Below are positions 15,552 through 24,000 of a stretch of DNA of 32,630 nt, piece by piece (within the stretch, counting starts at the first letter, position 1; every line of letters starts with the position of its first letter). Source of the DNA: Candidatus Celaenobacter antarcticus. GTDB lineage: Bacteria; Cloacimonadota; Cloacimonadia; JGIOTU-2. Under the pieces are notes generated by a model, which did not search any database, was not told the origin of the DNA, and saw nothing but the letters and a program-made list of their open reading frames with translations. The stretch is taken from NCBI GenBank assembly GCA_030765865.1, contig JAVCDK010000077.1, positions 1 through 32,630 of the forward strand, written 5' to 3'. The translations under genes were made by a program, and so were the position numbers.

Positions 15552-15571
15552 GGGCTGAATATATTCAGCCC
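15552..15571. repeat. 20-nt perfect palindrome (GTAGGGGC-type repeat)
   Basis: GGGCTGAATA and TATTCAGCCC form a perfect inverted repeat, preceded by TTGTAG and followed by TTTA. The surrounding pattern (GTAGGGG...CCC) is like intergenic palindromes dispersed in many bacterial genomes. It could also serve as a weak terminator. Confidence 0.65.
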
Positions 15572-15682
15572 TTTATCCGAGCAGTCATGGACTAATCCAT
15601 AACTGGTGTATGCGGTGCAAGATGAACCTACACCTACCCCCAATACACCTCATTACCAATCCCCAGATTGTTAATGTTCTCT

Positions 15683-15707
15683 CGTACCTAAGTTGTACTT
15701 GGGTACG
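15683..15707. repeat. 11-bp hairpin with TGT loop
   Basis: CGTACCTAAGT, TGT, ACTTGGGTACG: eleven pairs with a single G-T wobble, about 100 nt before the lipocalin-like gene. There is no T run after it, so it is not an obvious terminator. It looks like a dispersed palindrome or an RNA structure. Confidence 0.65.
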
Positions 15708-15810
15708 CTTTCACACATTACTACTCCTGGGGCAAATAATCCCACATAATTTTTTCTATTTGACAATTTGCAATCCTTTCCGCTTTTTGTCATAAAAAGG
15801 ATAAATTACT

Positions 15811-17406
15811 ATGAAAAAACATTCGGCTATTAAAGTGGTTTTCATTATCCTGATTGTTATCATTGTCACTGCTATACTGATCTTATCAATAAACTTCCAT
15901 CCAAAGACCAATAAAGACCTGACACAGAATACAGCTATCATGATAGACAAAGTAAAGGCGTCACATGTTCCTTTAGTTCAAAGATATCCTACTCGATATG
16001 ATCTGCTCATCGAAGCTGCAGAAAAAGGTTTGGATAATATTCAGAGTTATGCATTGCCAAATTTTTTCGGTCAGGATTATTTCAAAGGTTATTCTGATAT
16101 GAATACATATGAGGAGCTCCAGTTTCCACGGGATCACAAAGCCCAATTGGATTTTCAATTTGGCTGGTATTTTTGGTCGGGAAATTTCTTGGACGAAAAC
16201 AATAACGTGGTTGATGTAGTCGTAGTGTTTTTCAGACGTGCTTTATATCCACCGCCAATTGCGTCTGATCTTGGTCTGTCCGATATTGAGAACCAGTTGG
16301 TACAAAATGTCGTTGCTGTAAATTATGCTGATAAAAACCTGCATGTCACAGGAAGTGATCCCATCATTTCAGGAACGAGCGGAAAAATAGTATATGGAAT
16401 CGAACCTTTCTTAGCCCGGATAGGGGAGAATAGCGCGCAGAGTCTTCAAAAAGACAAGATGTTTCCAATGAAAATTACAATTGATGATGCGGATAAAGAA
16501 TTGAAAATTGATCTCGACCTCACTGAGAGTAAGCCCCTTTTGCTTCAGGGTGATGAAGGTAAAGTCCCCTCAATTTTCGGGTTGGGAACTTGGTATTATT
16601 CTTATCCCAATATCAAAACAACCGGCTCGGTCACGTATCAGGGAGAAACCAGAAATCTTAAAGGAAAAATGTGGATGGATCACCAATGGATGTCCGGTAT
16701 TTCACCAACCGGTTATCCCAAAAATATTGCTGTTCAAGCCCTTGCAACTATCATAAGTGGATTTAATGGAAAAACACCGAAATCATTTGGCTGGGATTGG
16801 TCTGATGTCCAGTTTGATGATAATACTGAAATTACTTTTGCCAGCCCCCATTCTGATAAAACAGAGGAATTACAAAACATGGGAGAGAATCCTCCGGCTA
16901 ATGCCACACGTGTAATTTCCGGAAAATATATTGATGAGAATGGAAACAGTGAAGTTATAAATGGCTCGGTCACGATCAATAAATGGATGCGCAGTCCCAG
17001 ATCTCATGCTTGGTATCCCAATGGCTGGGAAGTGAAATTCCCTGATAAAAACCTGGAATTTGTTATGATATCAACTGTTGACGACCAGTTTATTTATTCA
17101 GTAGCTAGTGAAATTCGTGAAGGTGGTACTATCGTGAAGGGCACGAAAGACGGAAAAGAAATATCCGGTTATGGATTTGGGGAAGGCGTTAATTATTCAG
17201 GACAGGATTATCCCCTGAAAGAAAATATGGCTCTGCTGGGAATTCAGGATAATGACACCAATCGCAAGTTGCTCCAGCCAAGTCCTCCAGGTACATGGTT
17301 GGTGATACAGAGTATGATAGTTTTGGCTGCTTTTTTGGCATTGTTTATTTCTATAATTCTTATTATCATTGTTCTGATAAAGAAGAAACATGTTGAAAAA
17401 GTATAA
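15811..17406 (+). CDS. AttH/CrtC-type lipocalin-like protein anchored at both ends
   Basis: 531 residues. One membrane segment at ~8-29 and another near the C-terminus (~500-525, QSMIVLAAFLALFISIILIIIVLI) before KKKHVEKV suggest a large extracytoplasmic domain tethered at both ends. The middle has GKMWMDHQWMSG and FGWDWSDVQFDDNTEITF, which recall the paired lipocalin domains of AttH and CrtC (hydroxyneurosporene synthase / carotenoid 1,2-hydratase family). The His and Trp/Asp of these motifs are what the assignment rests on. No carotenoid genes are nearby, so the substrate is unknown; a hydrophobic ligand is likely. The start has AAAGGA upstream. Confidence 0.7.
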   Translation: MKKHSAIKVVFIILIVIIVTAILILSINFHPKTNKDLTQNTAIMIDKVKASHVPLVQRYPTRYDLLIEAAEKGLDNIQSYALPNFFGQDYFKGYSDMNTYEELQFPRDHKAQLDFQFGWYFWSGNFLDENNNVVDVVVVFFRRALYPPPIASDLGLSDIENQLVQNVVAVNYADKNLHVTGSDPIISGTSGKIVYGIEPFLARIGENSAQSLQKDKMFPMKITIDDADKELKIDLDLTESKPLLLQGDEGKVPSIFGLGTWYYSYPNIKTTGSVTYQGETRNLKGKMWMDHQWMSGISPTGYPKNIAVQALATIISGFNGKTPKSFGWDWSDVQFDDNTEITFASPHSDKTEELQNMGENPPANATRVISGKYIDENGNSEVINGSVTINKWMRSPRSHAWYPNGWEVKFPDKNLEFVMISTVDDQFIYSVASEIREGGTIVKGTKDGKEISGYGFGEGVNYSGQDYPLKENMALLGIQDNDTNRKLLQPSPPGTWLVIQSMIVLAAFLALFISIILIIIVLIKKKHVEKV

Positions 17407-17489
17407 ACATCCAAAAAGCAGATCATGAAAGCGCTATTCTTCCGCAAAAAAATCATTGAGTTTTTATAAAATTATATGGAGGAACATTT

Positions 17490-17744
17490 ATGAACAACGT
17501 ACTTCTTTTGATAATCGTTTTCTTATTATGTATGATACTGGTATTTATTTTCTACTATGTTTTATTCAGAAAGAAAAACAAATTAGGGATTAATCCCAAA
17601 CGGATTACCTGCCCGAATTGTAAAAAACCATTACCTTTTGTCCGGGTTCCTAAAAATCTGCGGCAGACATTGTGGGGCGGGAGTACATGCCCTCATTGTG
17701 GAACAGAGGTGGATAAATGGGGAAGAGAGATAAAGAATAAATAG
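17490..17744 (+). CDS. Small membrane protein with a cytoplasmic zinc ribbon
   Basis: 84 residues. One N-terminal membrane helix (VLLLIIVFLLCMILVFIFYYVLF), then a basic stretch and a zinc ribbon built from CPNC (~41-44) and CPHC (~69-72). The start has GGAGG 7 nt upstream. It follows the lipocalin-like gene by 83 nt on the same strand. Function is unknown; such proteins may be scaffolds. Confidence 0.75.
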   Translation: MNNVLLLIIVFLLCMILVFIFYYVLFRKKNKLGINPKRITCPNCKKPLPFVRVPKNLRQTLWGGSTCPHCGTEVDKWGREIKNK

Positions 17745-17752
17745 GAGATAAT

Positions 17753-17779
17753 CTCGTTCCCAAAGCATTCTTTGTGAAC
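17753..17779. repeat. CGTTCCCAAA palindrome, left flank of the HEPN-like gene
   Basis: GTTCCCAAAG, a CATT loop and CTTTGTGAAC (one mismatch). It shares the core CGTTCCCAAA with the element at 18537-18592 on the other side of the AT-rich gene. Confidence 0.65.
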
Positions 17780-17837
17780 ATCACTAAGTGTAAGTGGATT
17801 GAAAAATAGTGAAAAAATAAAGGAGTATTAATCATTT

Positions 17838-18470
17838 ATGGTACAAGATATTGAGAAAAGAATAAAGGGTATTAATCATATTATGATGAGTGTTTATTAT
17901 AATAATGAAGTAATGGAGTACTTGGCACTAAAACTTCGTAATGAGTCCATTAACTTAAAAAATAATTTATTTCTATCTTGGATTAATAAAAAATTAATAG
18001 AAAATCAAATTATAAACTTTTATAAGCTTTTCAAGAAGCCAAAGAAAGGTAGAATTTTTGAAAAATTTTCTTTTCATGAATTTTTAAGAATAATTAAATA
18101 TAGAAATTACGAAATAAATTATAACTTATTAGATCATAAAGTTAATGTACTTTATGAAGAATATGAAAGTTCCCAATATCAAACAATTAGAGAGAAATAT
18201 ATAGCTCATTTAGATCTTAATGTACCTATAATAAGGCTTCACATAATTTTTTTCATTGCATTTTCAAAAAATATACTGAAATTATTTGATGAAATTTGTA
18301 AGGAGTTCAATATAAAACCAGATTATATTTCTGAAAATATCAAGGATTCTTTAAATCAAATTTTTAATCAAGTGAGTATCTCAGAAAAAATTAAAAGATT
18401 ATGTTTTGATGAAAAATTGAAGGGCAATGAGATATTAGAATTATCTAAAATAAACGATATAATTAACTAA
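17838..18470 (+). CDS. AT-rich orphan gene, possible HEPN-domain (AbiU2-like) RNase
   Basis: 210 residues, mostly helical, rich in Lys, Ile and Asn, encoded by clearly more AT-rich DNA than its neighbours. Residues 118-124, REKYIAH, fit the HEPN active-site pattern Rx4-6H (Arg118, His124). The context TIREKYIAHLDLNVP is like AbiU2-type HEPN proteins, many of which are toxins or abortive-infection RNases. No partner antitoxin is adjacent. GGAG lies 13 nt before the ATG. It is bounded by related palindromes at 17753 and 18537. HEPN membership is a motif-level inference; a plain hypothetical protein remains possible. Confidence 0.5.
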   Translation: MVQDIEKRIKGINHIMMSVYYNNEVMEYLALKLRNESINLKNNLFLSWINKKLIENQIINFYKLFKKPKKGRIFEKFSFHEFLRIIKYRNYEINYNLLDHKVNVLYEEYESSQYQTIREKYIAHLDLNVPIIRLHIIFFIAFSKNILKLFDEICKEFNIKPDYISENIKDSLNQIFNQVSISEKIKRLCFDEKLKGNEILELSKINDIIN

Positions 18471-18505
18471 AAATATTAAATATTATATTTGGGGGAAAAC
18501 CGCGT

Positions 18506-18527
18506 GGTCATGGTCCATTCTATGACC
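18506..18527. repeat. GGTCAT/ATGACC inverted repeat
   Basis: Perfect 6-bp arms with a 10-nt loop just after the HEPN-like gene and 10 nt before the CGTTCCCAAA element. It could be part of the same composite repeat. Confidence 0.4.
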
Positions 18528-18536
18528 GGGAAAAAA

Positions 18537-18592
18537 CGTTCCCAAACCAGTCTTCATTTCATTCCGCCTTGGCAAGCAGGGGTTTAGTAACG
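18537..18592. repeat. CGTTCCCAAA palindrome, right flank of the HEPN-like gene
   Basis: CGTTCCCAAACC at 18537-18548 pairs with GGTTTAGTAACG at 18581-18592 (two imperfect positions), enclosing about 32 nt. It shares its core with 17753-17779. Confidence 0.55.
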
Positions 18593-18600
18593 AGAGTTTG

Positions 18601-18834
18601 TTATTCCTTCTCTCCCTTCTTCACACTCTCCAAAATCTTCACTGCTAATTCTTTATCGGCTTTGTTGATCACAACACCTACACCTTCTGTGAGTTGGAGC
18701 TGAGGCATCATGCCATCGCAGTCGTCGGAAATAATGTAGCATTCAATCCCCGCACTTTTCAGCAGCCCTACCAGCAATTCGGCTTCGATCATATCATCAA
18801 AAACTTCCAATACCATTTCACCTTCGTTTATCAT
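18601..18834 (-). CDS. DUF2007-type putative signal-transducing protein
   Basis: 77 residues from the ATG at 18834, which follows GGGAG; a longer frame from 18933 would run far into the preceding gene. EVFDDMIEAELLVGLLKSAGIECYIISDD and the later GVGVVINKADKELAVKILE fit the small PF09413 (DUF2007) ferredoxin-like fold, described as a P-II-like signalling domain without known ligand. It overlaps the KamA-family gene by 17 nt, so the two are co-translated. Confidence 0.8.
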   Translation of the reverse strand: MINEGEMVLEVFDDMIEAELLVGLLKSAGIECYIISDDCDGMMPQLQLTEGVGVVINKADKELAVKILESVKKGEKE

Positions 18835-19960
18835 GTATACTCCCAATATTATTTTTTGGATTATCCAAATCATCCAGCCATGTGGCAACAGGATTAAGTT
18901 TCCTGAAAAAAATCCGTCCAGCATTTCGTTCATCTTTTGCCTGGTGGAATTTAAAAATCATTTCATCACCCTTTATACCGAGGATCTCGATCTTTCCTTT
19001 TTTGTGTGACATGATAAACCGGAATCTTTTACTGTGCCCGTCGAGCTGTGCCTTAGCTTTCTCAACGATCGGGTAGCCGATAGAAAGCGGTATCTGGAAA
19101 TTCTTTTTCACACGCTTAACGGGTCTGCATTGGAAAAGGTAGTAGGGATTAATACCGATCGAGACGAGGTTTCTCATCAGCTCTGCAAGCACATCCGGGT
19201 TGTCATTAACACCGCGCAGGAACACAGTTTGGTTGTTGATCACTACTCCCGCTCCCAAAAGTAGATTTACCACTTTCTTTAATTCATCGGTAATTTCACG
19301 AGGATGGTCGATATGTGTCACAAAATATATTTGTTTCCTGTTGCGGGTATAAGAACTGAGCAATGAAATTAATTCATCATCCTTAAGAATTCTTTTCGGG
19401 TAATACACGGGTACTTTTGTACCGAAACGGATAAAATCGAGGTGGGGGATCGGGCTAAGCAGTTCGAGGAATCGCGTGAGCACTCGTGTGGTGAGCATCA
19501 GGGGATCGCCTCCGCTGATGAGTACATTATTTATCTCAGGATGGGCTTTGATATACTTTACTGCCTGGTTGAAGTTACTGATTATCTCTGTAGAATCCAG
19601 ACCGACTAGACGCTTGCGAAAACAGAACCTGCAGTAGGTTGCACATCTATTCGTAGAAAGCACCAGCGCTGTTTTGCTGTATTTATGCTGCAAGCCGGAA
19701 AGTTTGGTATTGTGTAATTCGCCGCTGGTATCATAAGAACCGGATATATCCAGCTCCCGGGGAGAAGGAACAACCATTTTCTTCAGAGGATCATCCGTGT
19801 CAGTAAAGTCGATCAGAGAAAGATAGAATTTCGAGATGCACATAGGGTGTCGCAAGACGACCTTGCGGAGCTGTACTTCCTCTTTAGGAGCGAGAGAAAT
19901 GTATTGTTTCAACTCGCCCACAGATGTGATAAAATCTTTCTCTTTTTTCCAATAGGTCAT
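18818..19960 (-). CDS. KamA-family radical SAM protein (lysine 2,3-aminomutase-like)
   Basis: 380 residues. The radical SAM cluster motif is Cys106, Cys110, Cys113 (TNRCATYCRFCFRKR), with the KamA-like VLISGGDPLMLTTRVL and RFGTKVPVYYPKRI following. Canonical lysine 2,3-aminomutases bind PLP through the Lys of a C-terminal GGGGK motif. Here that region reads GHSKRFRFIMSHKKGKIEILGI, without GGGGK, so lysine aminomutase activity should not be assumed. A possible promoter (TTGACA at 20037-20042, minus) lies 77 nt upstream. It overlaps a DUF2007 gene. Confidence 0.85.
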   Translation of the reverse strand: MTYWKKEKDFITSVGELKQYISLAPKEEVQLRKVVLRHPMCISKFYLSLIDFTDTDDPLKKMVVPSPRELDISGSYDTSGELHNTKLSGLQHKYSKTALVLSTNRCATYCRFCFRKRLVGLDSTEIISNFNQAVKYIKAHPEINNVLISGGDPLMLTTRVLTRFLELLSPIPHLDFIRFGTKVPVYYPKRILKDDELISLLSSYTRNRKQIYFVTHIDHPREITDELKKVVNLLLGAGVVINNQTVFLRGVNDNPDVLAELMRNLVSIGINPYYLFQCRPVKRVKKNFQIPLSIGYPIVEKAKAQLDGHSKRFRFIMSHKKGKIEILGIKGDEMIFKFHQAKDERNAGRIFFRKLNPVATWLDDLDNPKNNIGSIHDKRR

Positions 19961-20050
19961 AAATTTTAGATCGTAAATTCAGTTTTTTATCGACTGGTGA
20001 TAGACTTAATTGTAAGTAAAGTAGGTGTTATAACGTTGTCAATAAATTTT

Positions 20051-21019
20051 TTAAAGTAGTTCCTTTATCTGTGGTAAGACCTTTTTTATGTTCAGTCCTG
20101 CAAACGTATGAACAATATGTGTCCTGTTTTTAGATGTCTCACAATGATGCCTTCGTTCATGAGGTACAAGAATGCTGAAGGTGCGCAACGGGGTATATCG
20201 CATACAATGCAGCAAATGGGTATTGGGTGAGATGAAGAGCTTACAGGATTTGAGCACTTCGAGTGCCTGCTCATGGCTTACTATAAGTTGAAAATCCGGT
20301 TTGACATTATTTTTATTGAATAAGAGCTTGTCATAATACCGTGCATCCCAGTCCAGTAGAACAACATCGTAATTGTCATCTTTTTGAAGCGCATTTACTA
20401 GTGAATATATGTGTTTCTTCAGGAAGCGTGTGCCATAAATTCCAGGAGAAATATCAACACCGATCAGCCGTTTTTCTTGATATTCAGAATTTCTTGCTGT
20501 GGGGAAATTATAATTGCTAATATACGCATCCCATTTTTCCAAAGCGCCCGTAAGCTGCAATGCGAAGGAAAAGAACTGGTAGTAATATGATTGCAGGTCA
20601 TTCATGGAAATTATGCAATTCAATAATTTTATATCACTAAATGAGCTCATGCCGGCAATCACCGCATTAGGTGTTTTTTTTAAAAAAAATTTTACATCTT
20701 TCGGGGTTTTTTTTGTAAGAAATACAATAAGTTCAATTGATTCAACATTCTCTCCTGCTCCTAGTTCTGCAAGATCAATAAAGGAAAAATTTCTTTCTGG
20801 GTATAGCTGATCAATGAAAAATGTCCATTCTTTTTTGTGAAGCACAATGAGAGTGTCCTTATAGGATTGTAGCAGAATGCCGAGTCCCCAGAGGGATTCA
20901 AGGAATTCAACGAAGTCGGTAGAACATATGATCATCACTGAGGACGGTTGTGAGATTTTCCGGCTGAAATTATGAGCTGGTTTTTCTTTCATCGAATTCT
21001 TGCGAGACAAGATTGACAT
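20051..21019 (-). CDS. Divergent GT9 (heptosyltransferase-like) glycosyltransferase
   Basis: About 322 residues from the ATG at 21019, one nucleotide after the stop of the giant kinase gene; a longer frame from 21091 would lie inside that gene. The C-terminal half has ISPGIYGTRFLKKHIYSLVNALQ, then LDWDARY and SCKLFISPNTHLLHCMRYTPLRTFSILVPHE, which mirror the nucleotide-sugar side of ADP-heptose transferases (usual form: GPDTGxxHlA). The usual TG is replaced by NTHLLH, so activity may differ. It probably acts on the cell envelope. Coupling to a signalling kinase suggests linked expression rather than a shared pathway. Confidence 0.6.
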   Translation of the reverse strand: MSILSRKNSMKEKPAHNFSRKISQPSSVMIICSTDFVEFLESLWGLGILLQSYKDTLIVLHKKEWTFFIDQLYPERNFSFIDLAELGAGENVESIELIVFLTKKTPKDVKFFLKKTPNAVIAGMSSFSDIKLLNCIISMNDLQSYYYQFFSFALQLTGALEKWDAYISNYNFPTARNSEYQEKRLIGVDISPGIYGTRFLKKHIYSLVNALQKDDNYDVVLLDWDARYYDKLLFNKNNVKPDFQLIVSHEQALEVLKSCKLFISPNTHLLHCMRYTPLRTFSILVPHERRHHCETSKNRTHIVHTFAGLNIKKVLPQIKELL

Positions 21020-21020
21020 G

Positions 21021-24000
21021 CTATTTCTCACTTTTCTTTTTTCGTTTTTTCTTTGCAAAGGGCAGGGATATAAAGAAGGTCGAACCTTCACCCTTGACGC
21101 TTTTTACCCACATTTTTCCGCCATAATGCTCAATAATGGTTTTTGTGATAGGAAGCCCCAAACCGAGCCCGGAAGATTTGAATTCTGTCACACCCGAATG
21201 GTGTGCCTTGATATCTGCAACTTCATAGAATTCACGGAATATATTATCCAATTCATAGGATGGAATGCCAATGCCGTTATCTTTTATATAGATGATAAGA
21301 GACTCTTTTTCGTCTGCCTCTTCCTTACGAAATCTGGACTTTCGCGCCCCAATTGTTATTTCACCGTAATCATCAGTGTATTTTATGGCATTGAGCACAA
21401 GATTCTTTAAGCCATTGATAAGAGTGATGCGTTCTCCTCTTATTGGTTTTAGTCCTTGTGCGATTTTCAGAACGAGCTTTTGCTTGCGCAATTCAGTAAG
21501 GACAAGAGTTTCTTCATACACGATCTTAAGAATATCTTCAGGACTGATTAACTCTTTTTCAAACTGAATTCCCCTTGTCTCCAGCGCATTCATTTGCAGG
21601 ATGTTATTAATTGCATGGAGAAGACGATCAACATTTCTTTCCATAATATTTATCGTATTTTGACGAACATGTTCAGGAGTCTCAGGATCCTTCAGGATCG
21701 AGATGTAACCCTTCAATGTCTGGATAGGAGTATTAAATTCGTGAGAGGAAATATTGATGAATTGCGCGCGTTCCTGATCTATTTTAAGCAGCTCCTGGTT
21801 GGCAATGCTGAGCTTTTCGAAATCCAGAGCGTTTTTAATAGCAGTCTCTGCCATGAGAATAAATATCTCCAGAAGCTTCTCGTTAAATCGAATGACCTTG
21901 TTTATACTTGTGAGCTTGTCGAGATAGAGAAATCCAAATATCTCGTTATGCATATTGAGAGGTGAGCAATATACAGACTGAAGATCGTGTCGGTGGATAC
22001 TTTCAGTATCCGAAAAGTGCTGGTCATCAACTGCTTCAAAAGTGCTCATAGCAACCTTTGATTCGTAAACATCTTTCAATACGGTTTTGCTGATCTTGAG
22101 ATTGTCTTTGTCTATTTTCTCGCCTGTGCCGAGAAGTGCTACATTGAAAACAAAATTTTTGTTTTCATCTAAATTTATAAAGAAACCGCGTTCCGCTCCC
22201 GAAAGTTTAATAGCGTTGAGTGTGATCTGGTTTTGCAACTCTTCCATGTTCATGACTTGCAAAATATCCCTGCTGATGGTTATTAGATTCGAGAGCTGCT
22301 CACGCTGTTCCAGAACCTCCTCATACTCTCCGATTTTTTTTAAAATGATCGTAAGGTAAAAAGCGGATAATTTAATTATGAGTTTTTCTGATTTTGTGAA
22401 AGGATATTCTCCCATATCAGCAAGAATGAATATTCCTTCAAGCTCATTTTTCAACTTGAGGGGGGCAAGGCAGAAATGCTGTCCCTTCACTGTGTAGTAC
22501 TGGCATTCCAGCTCAGTCCGCAGTTTTTCAAAGTAGCTTTGATGTATGCTGGTGAATTCGGTTTTGGCGAGTTGATTATTTAACCAGAATTCACCTTCGG
22601 AATCTTTATTTTCATAGAGTATGATGCCGAATTTATCTATGCCCACAACGTCTAGAACATATTTTTTCAGATAAAATCTAATTTGATGAACGCTTGAGAG
22701 ATGTAAAAGATCAAAGAAATAGTGCTGCAATTTCGAGGGAGAAATATTTATACGAGCTTCAATGATTTGTCGTAACTTAGAACTGGAAAGTAGGGCTTCA
22801 TAGTGGAATATTGCCCTCACTCTTTGCTGATCGTCCTCGGATAAACCGCGCAACACAACATCGAGTTTGCGATTATAATTGCGCCTGAATTTATATTCCA
22901 AATTTTTAATATGCAACGTTCTGTAAATGAGCGTGATAAGGATCAGACTTTCGCATTGGAGATCCCAATCCTTCATTTTTTTTGCAATAGTTTCAGCTTT
23001 AAGAAGTTTACGAATGACTGTTCGGAGGTTCATGTCTGCTTTTCTGAGCAATATCTTAGCTTCAAGAACACGTCCATAATTATCCCATCGTAAAAATTCA
23101 TTTTTTACAGCCAATGCACGTGCCTGTTCACAGTGAATTTCTGACTGTTTGTAGTCCTTTGTAATATAGTAAGTGTCTGCAATATTTAGGTAGGACATCG
23201 TCAACGCATATTCATTCTGATTTTTTTTTGCCAGAGTTCCTGCTTTTTTAAAATTAGTTATAGCAAGAGTATACTTTTTTTCACCTCGTGCCAACCAGCC
23301 CTGCAACTGATACATGAATTCCATTTCAAGGGATGTGTTGATCTTCTCTTTTTTAATTTGATCACTTACGGATTTAAGTTGCTTATAATTTCGCGAAATT
23401 ACGAGCCAGAAGCAGTAATTTTTAAGATAGGAATTAATATTGCCGATAGAATGATTCTTGAAAAAATTATCATAATGAGTACGTAAAAAGGAGAGAAATT
23501 TAGCAGGAACAAGAATGCGGAGTTTCAGAAAAGAAGAACGGTTATATATTTTACTGATGAGGTTTGTATCGTTGAGTTCTTTTGCCATGGCAAGGGCTGT
23601 ATCAAAATGTTTTTCAGCTTCTCGGAATTCTCCCAATTTGAAGGTTGTTTGGGCAATGTTCAGGTTTACTTCTGCCATGCCGGGAGTGAAATTTATTTTT
23701 TCAAAATACGAAAGTGCTTCCAGGGATTTATCCAATCCTGCACGGAGCATTCCCTGCTTCATATTAAGAAATCCCCAATGGGAGAGCACATTCGCAACAT
23801 TCAGGATATCACCCTCTTTCAAACTTAGCGCTGCAGCATCTTCATAATTCCGTATCGCGTTTTTGACCTTATTAAGAATATTATATGAGTCACCGAGGAC
23901 TTTCAGAATACGACCAAGCCGGATAAAAGCTTCTTGTGTTTTCGCAATTTTTTGTGCTTTTTTCAATTCCTTAATAGCCGTTTCATAGGCACCGATCGCA

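Noticed and set aside
18818-19960. Calling the radical SAM gene kamA (lysine 2,3-aminomutase)
   Set aside because: The canonical GGGGK PLP motif is absent, so only the family name is given.
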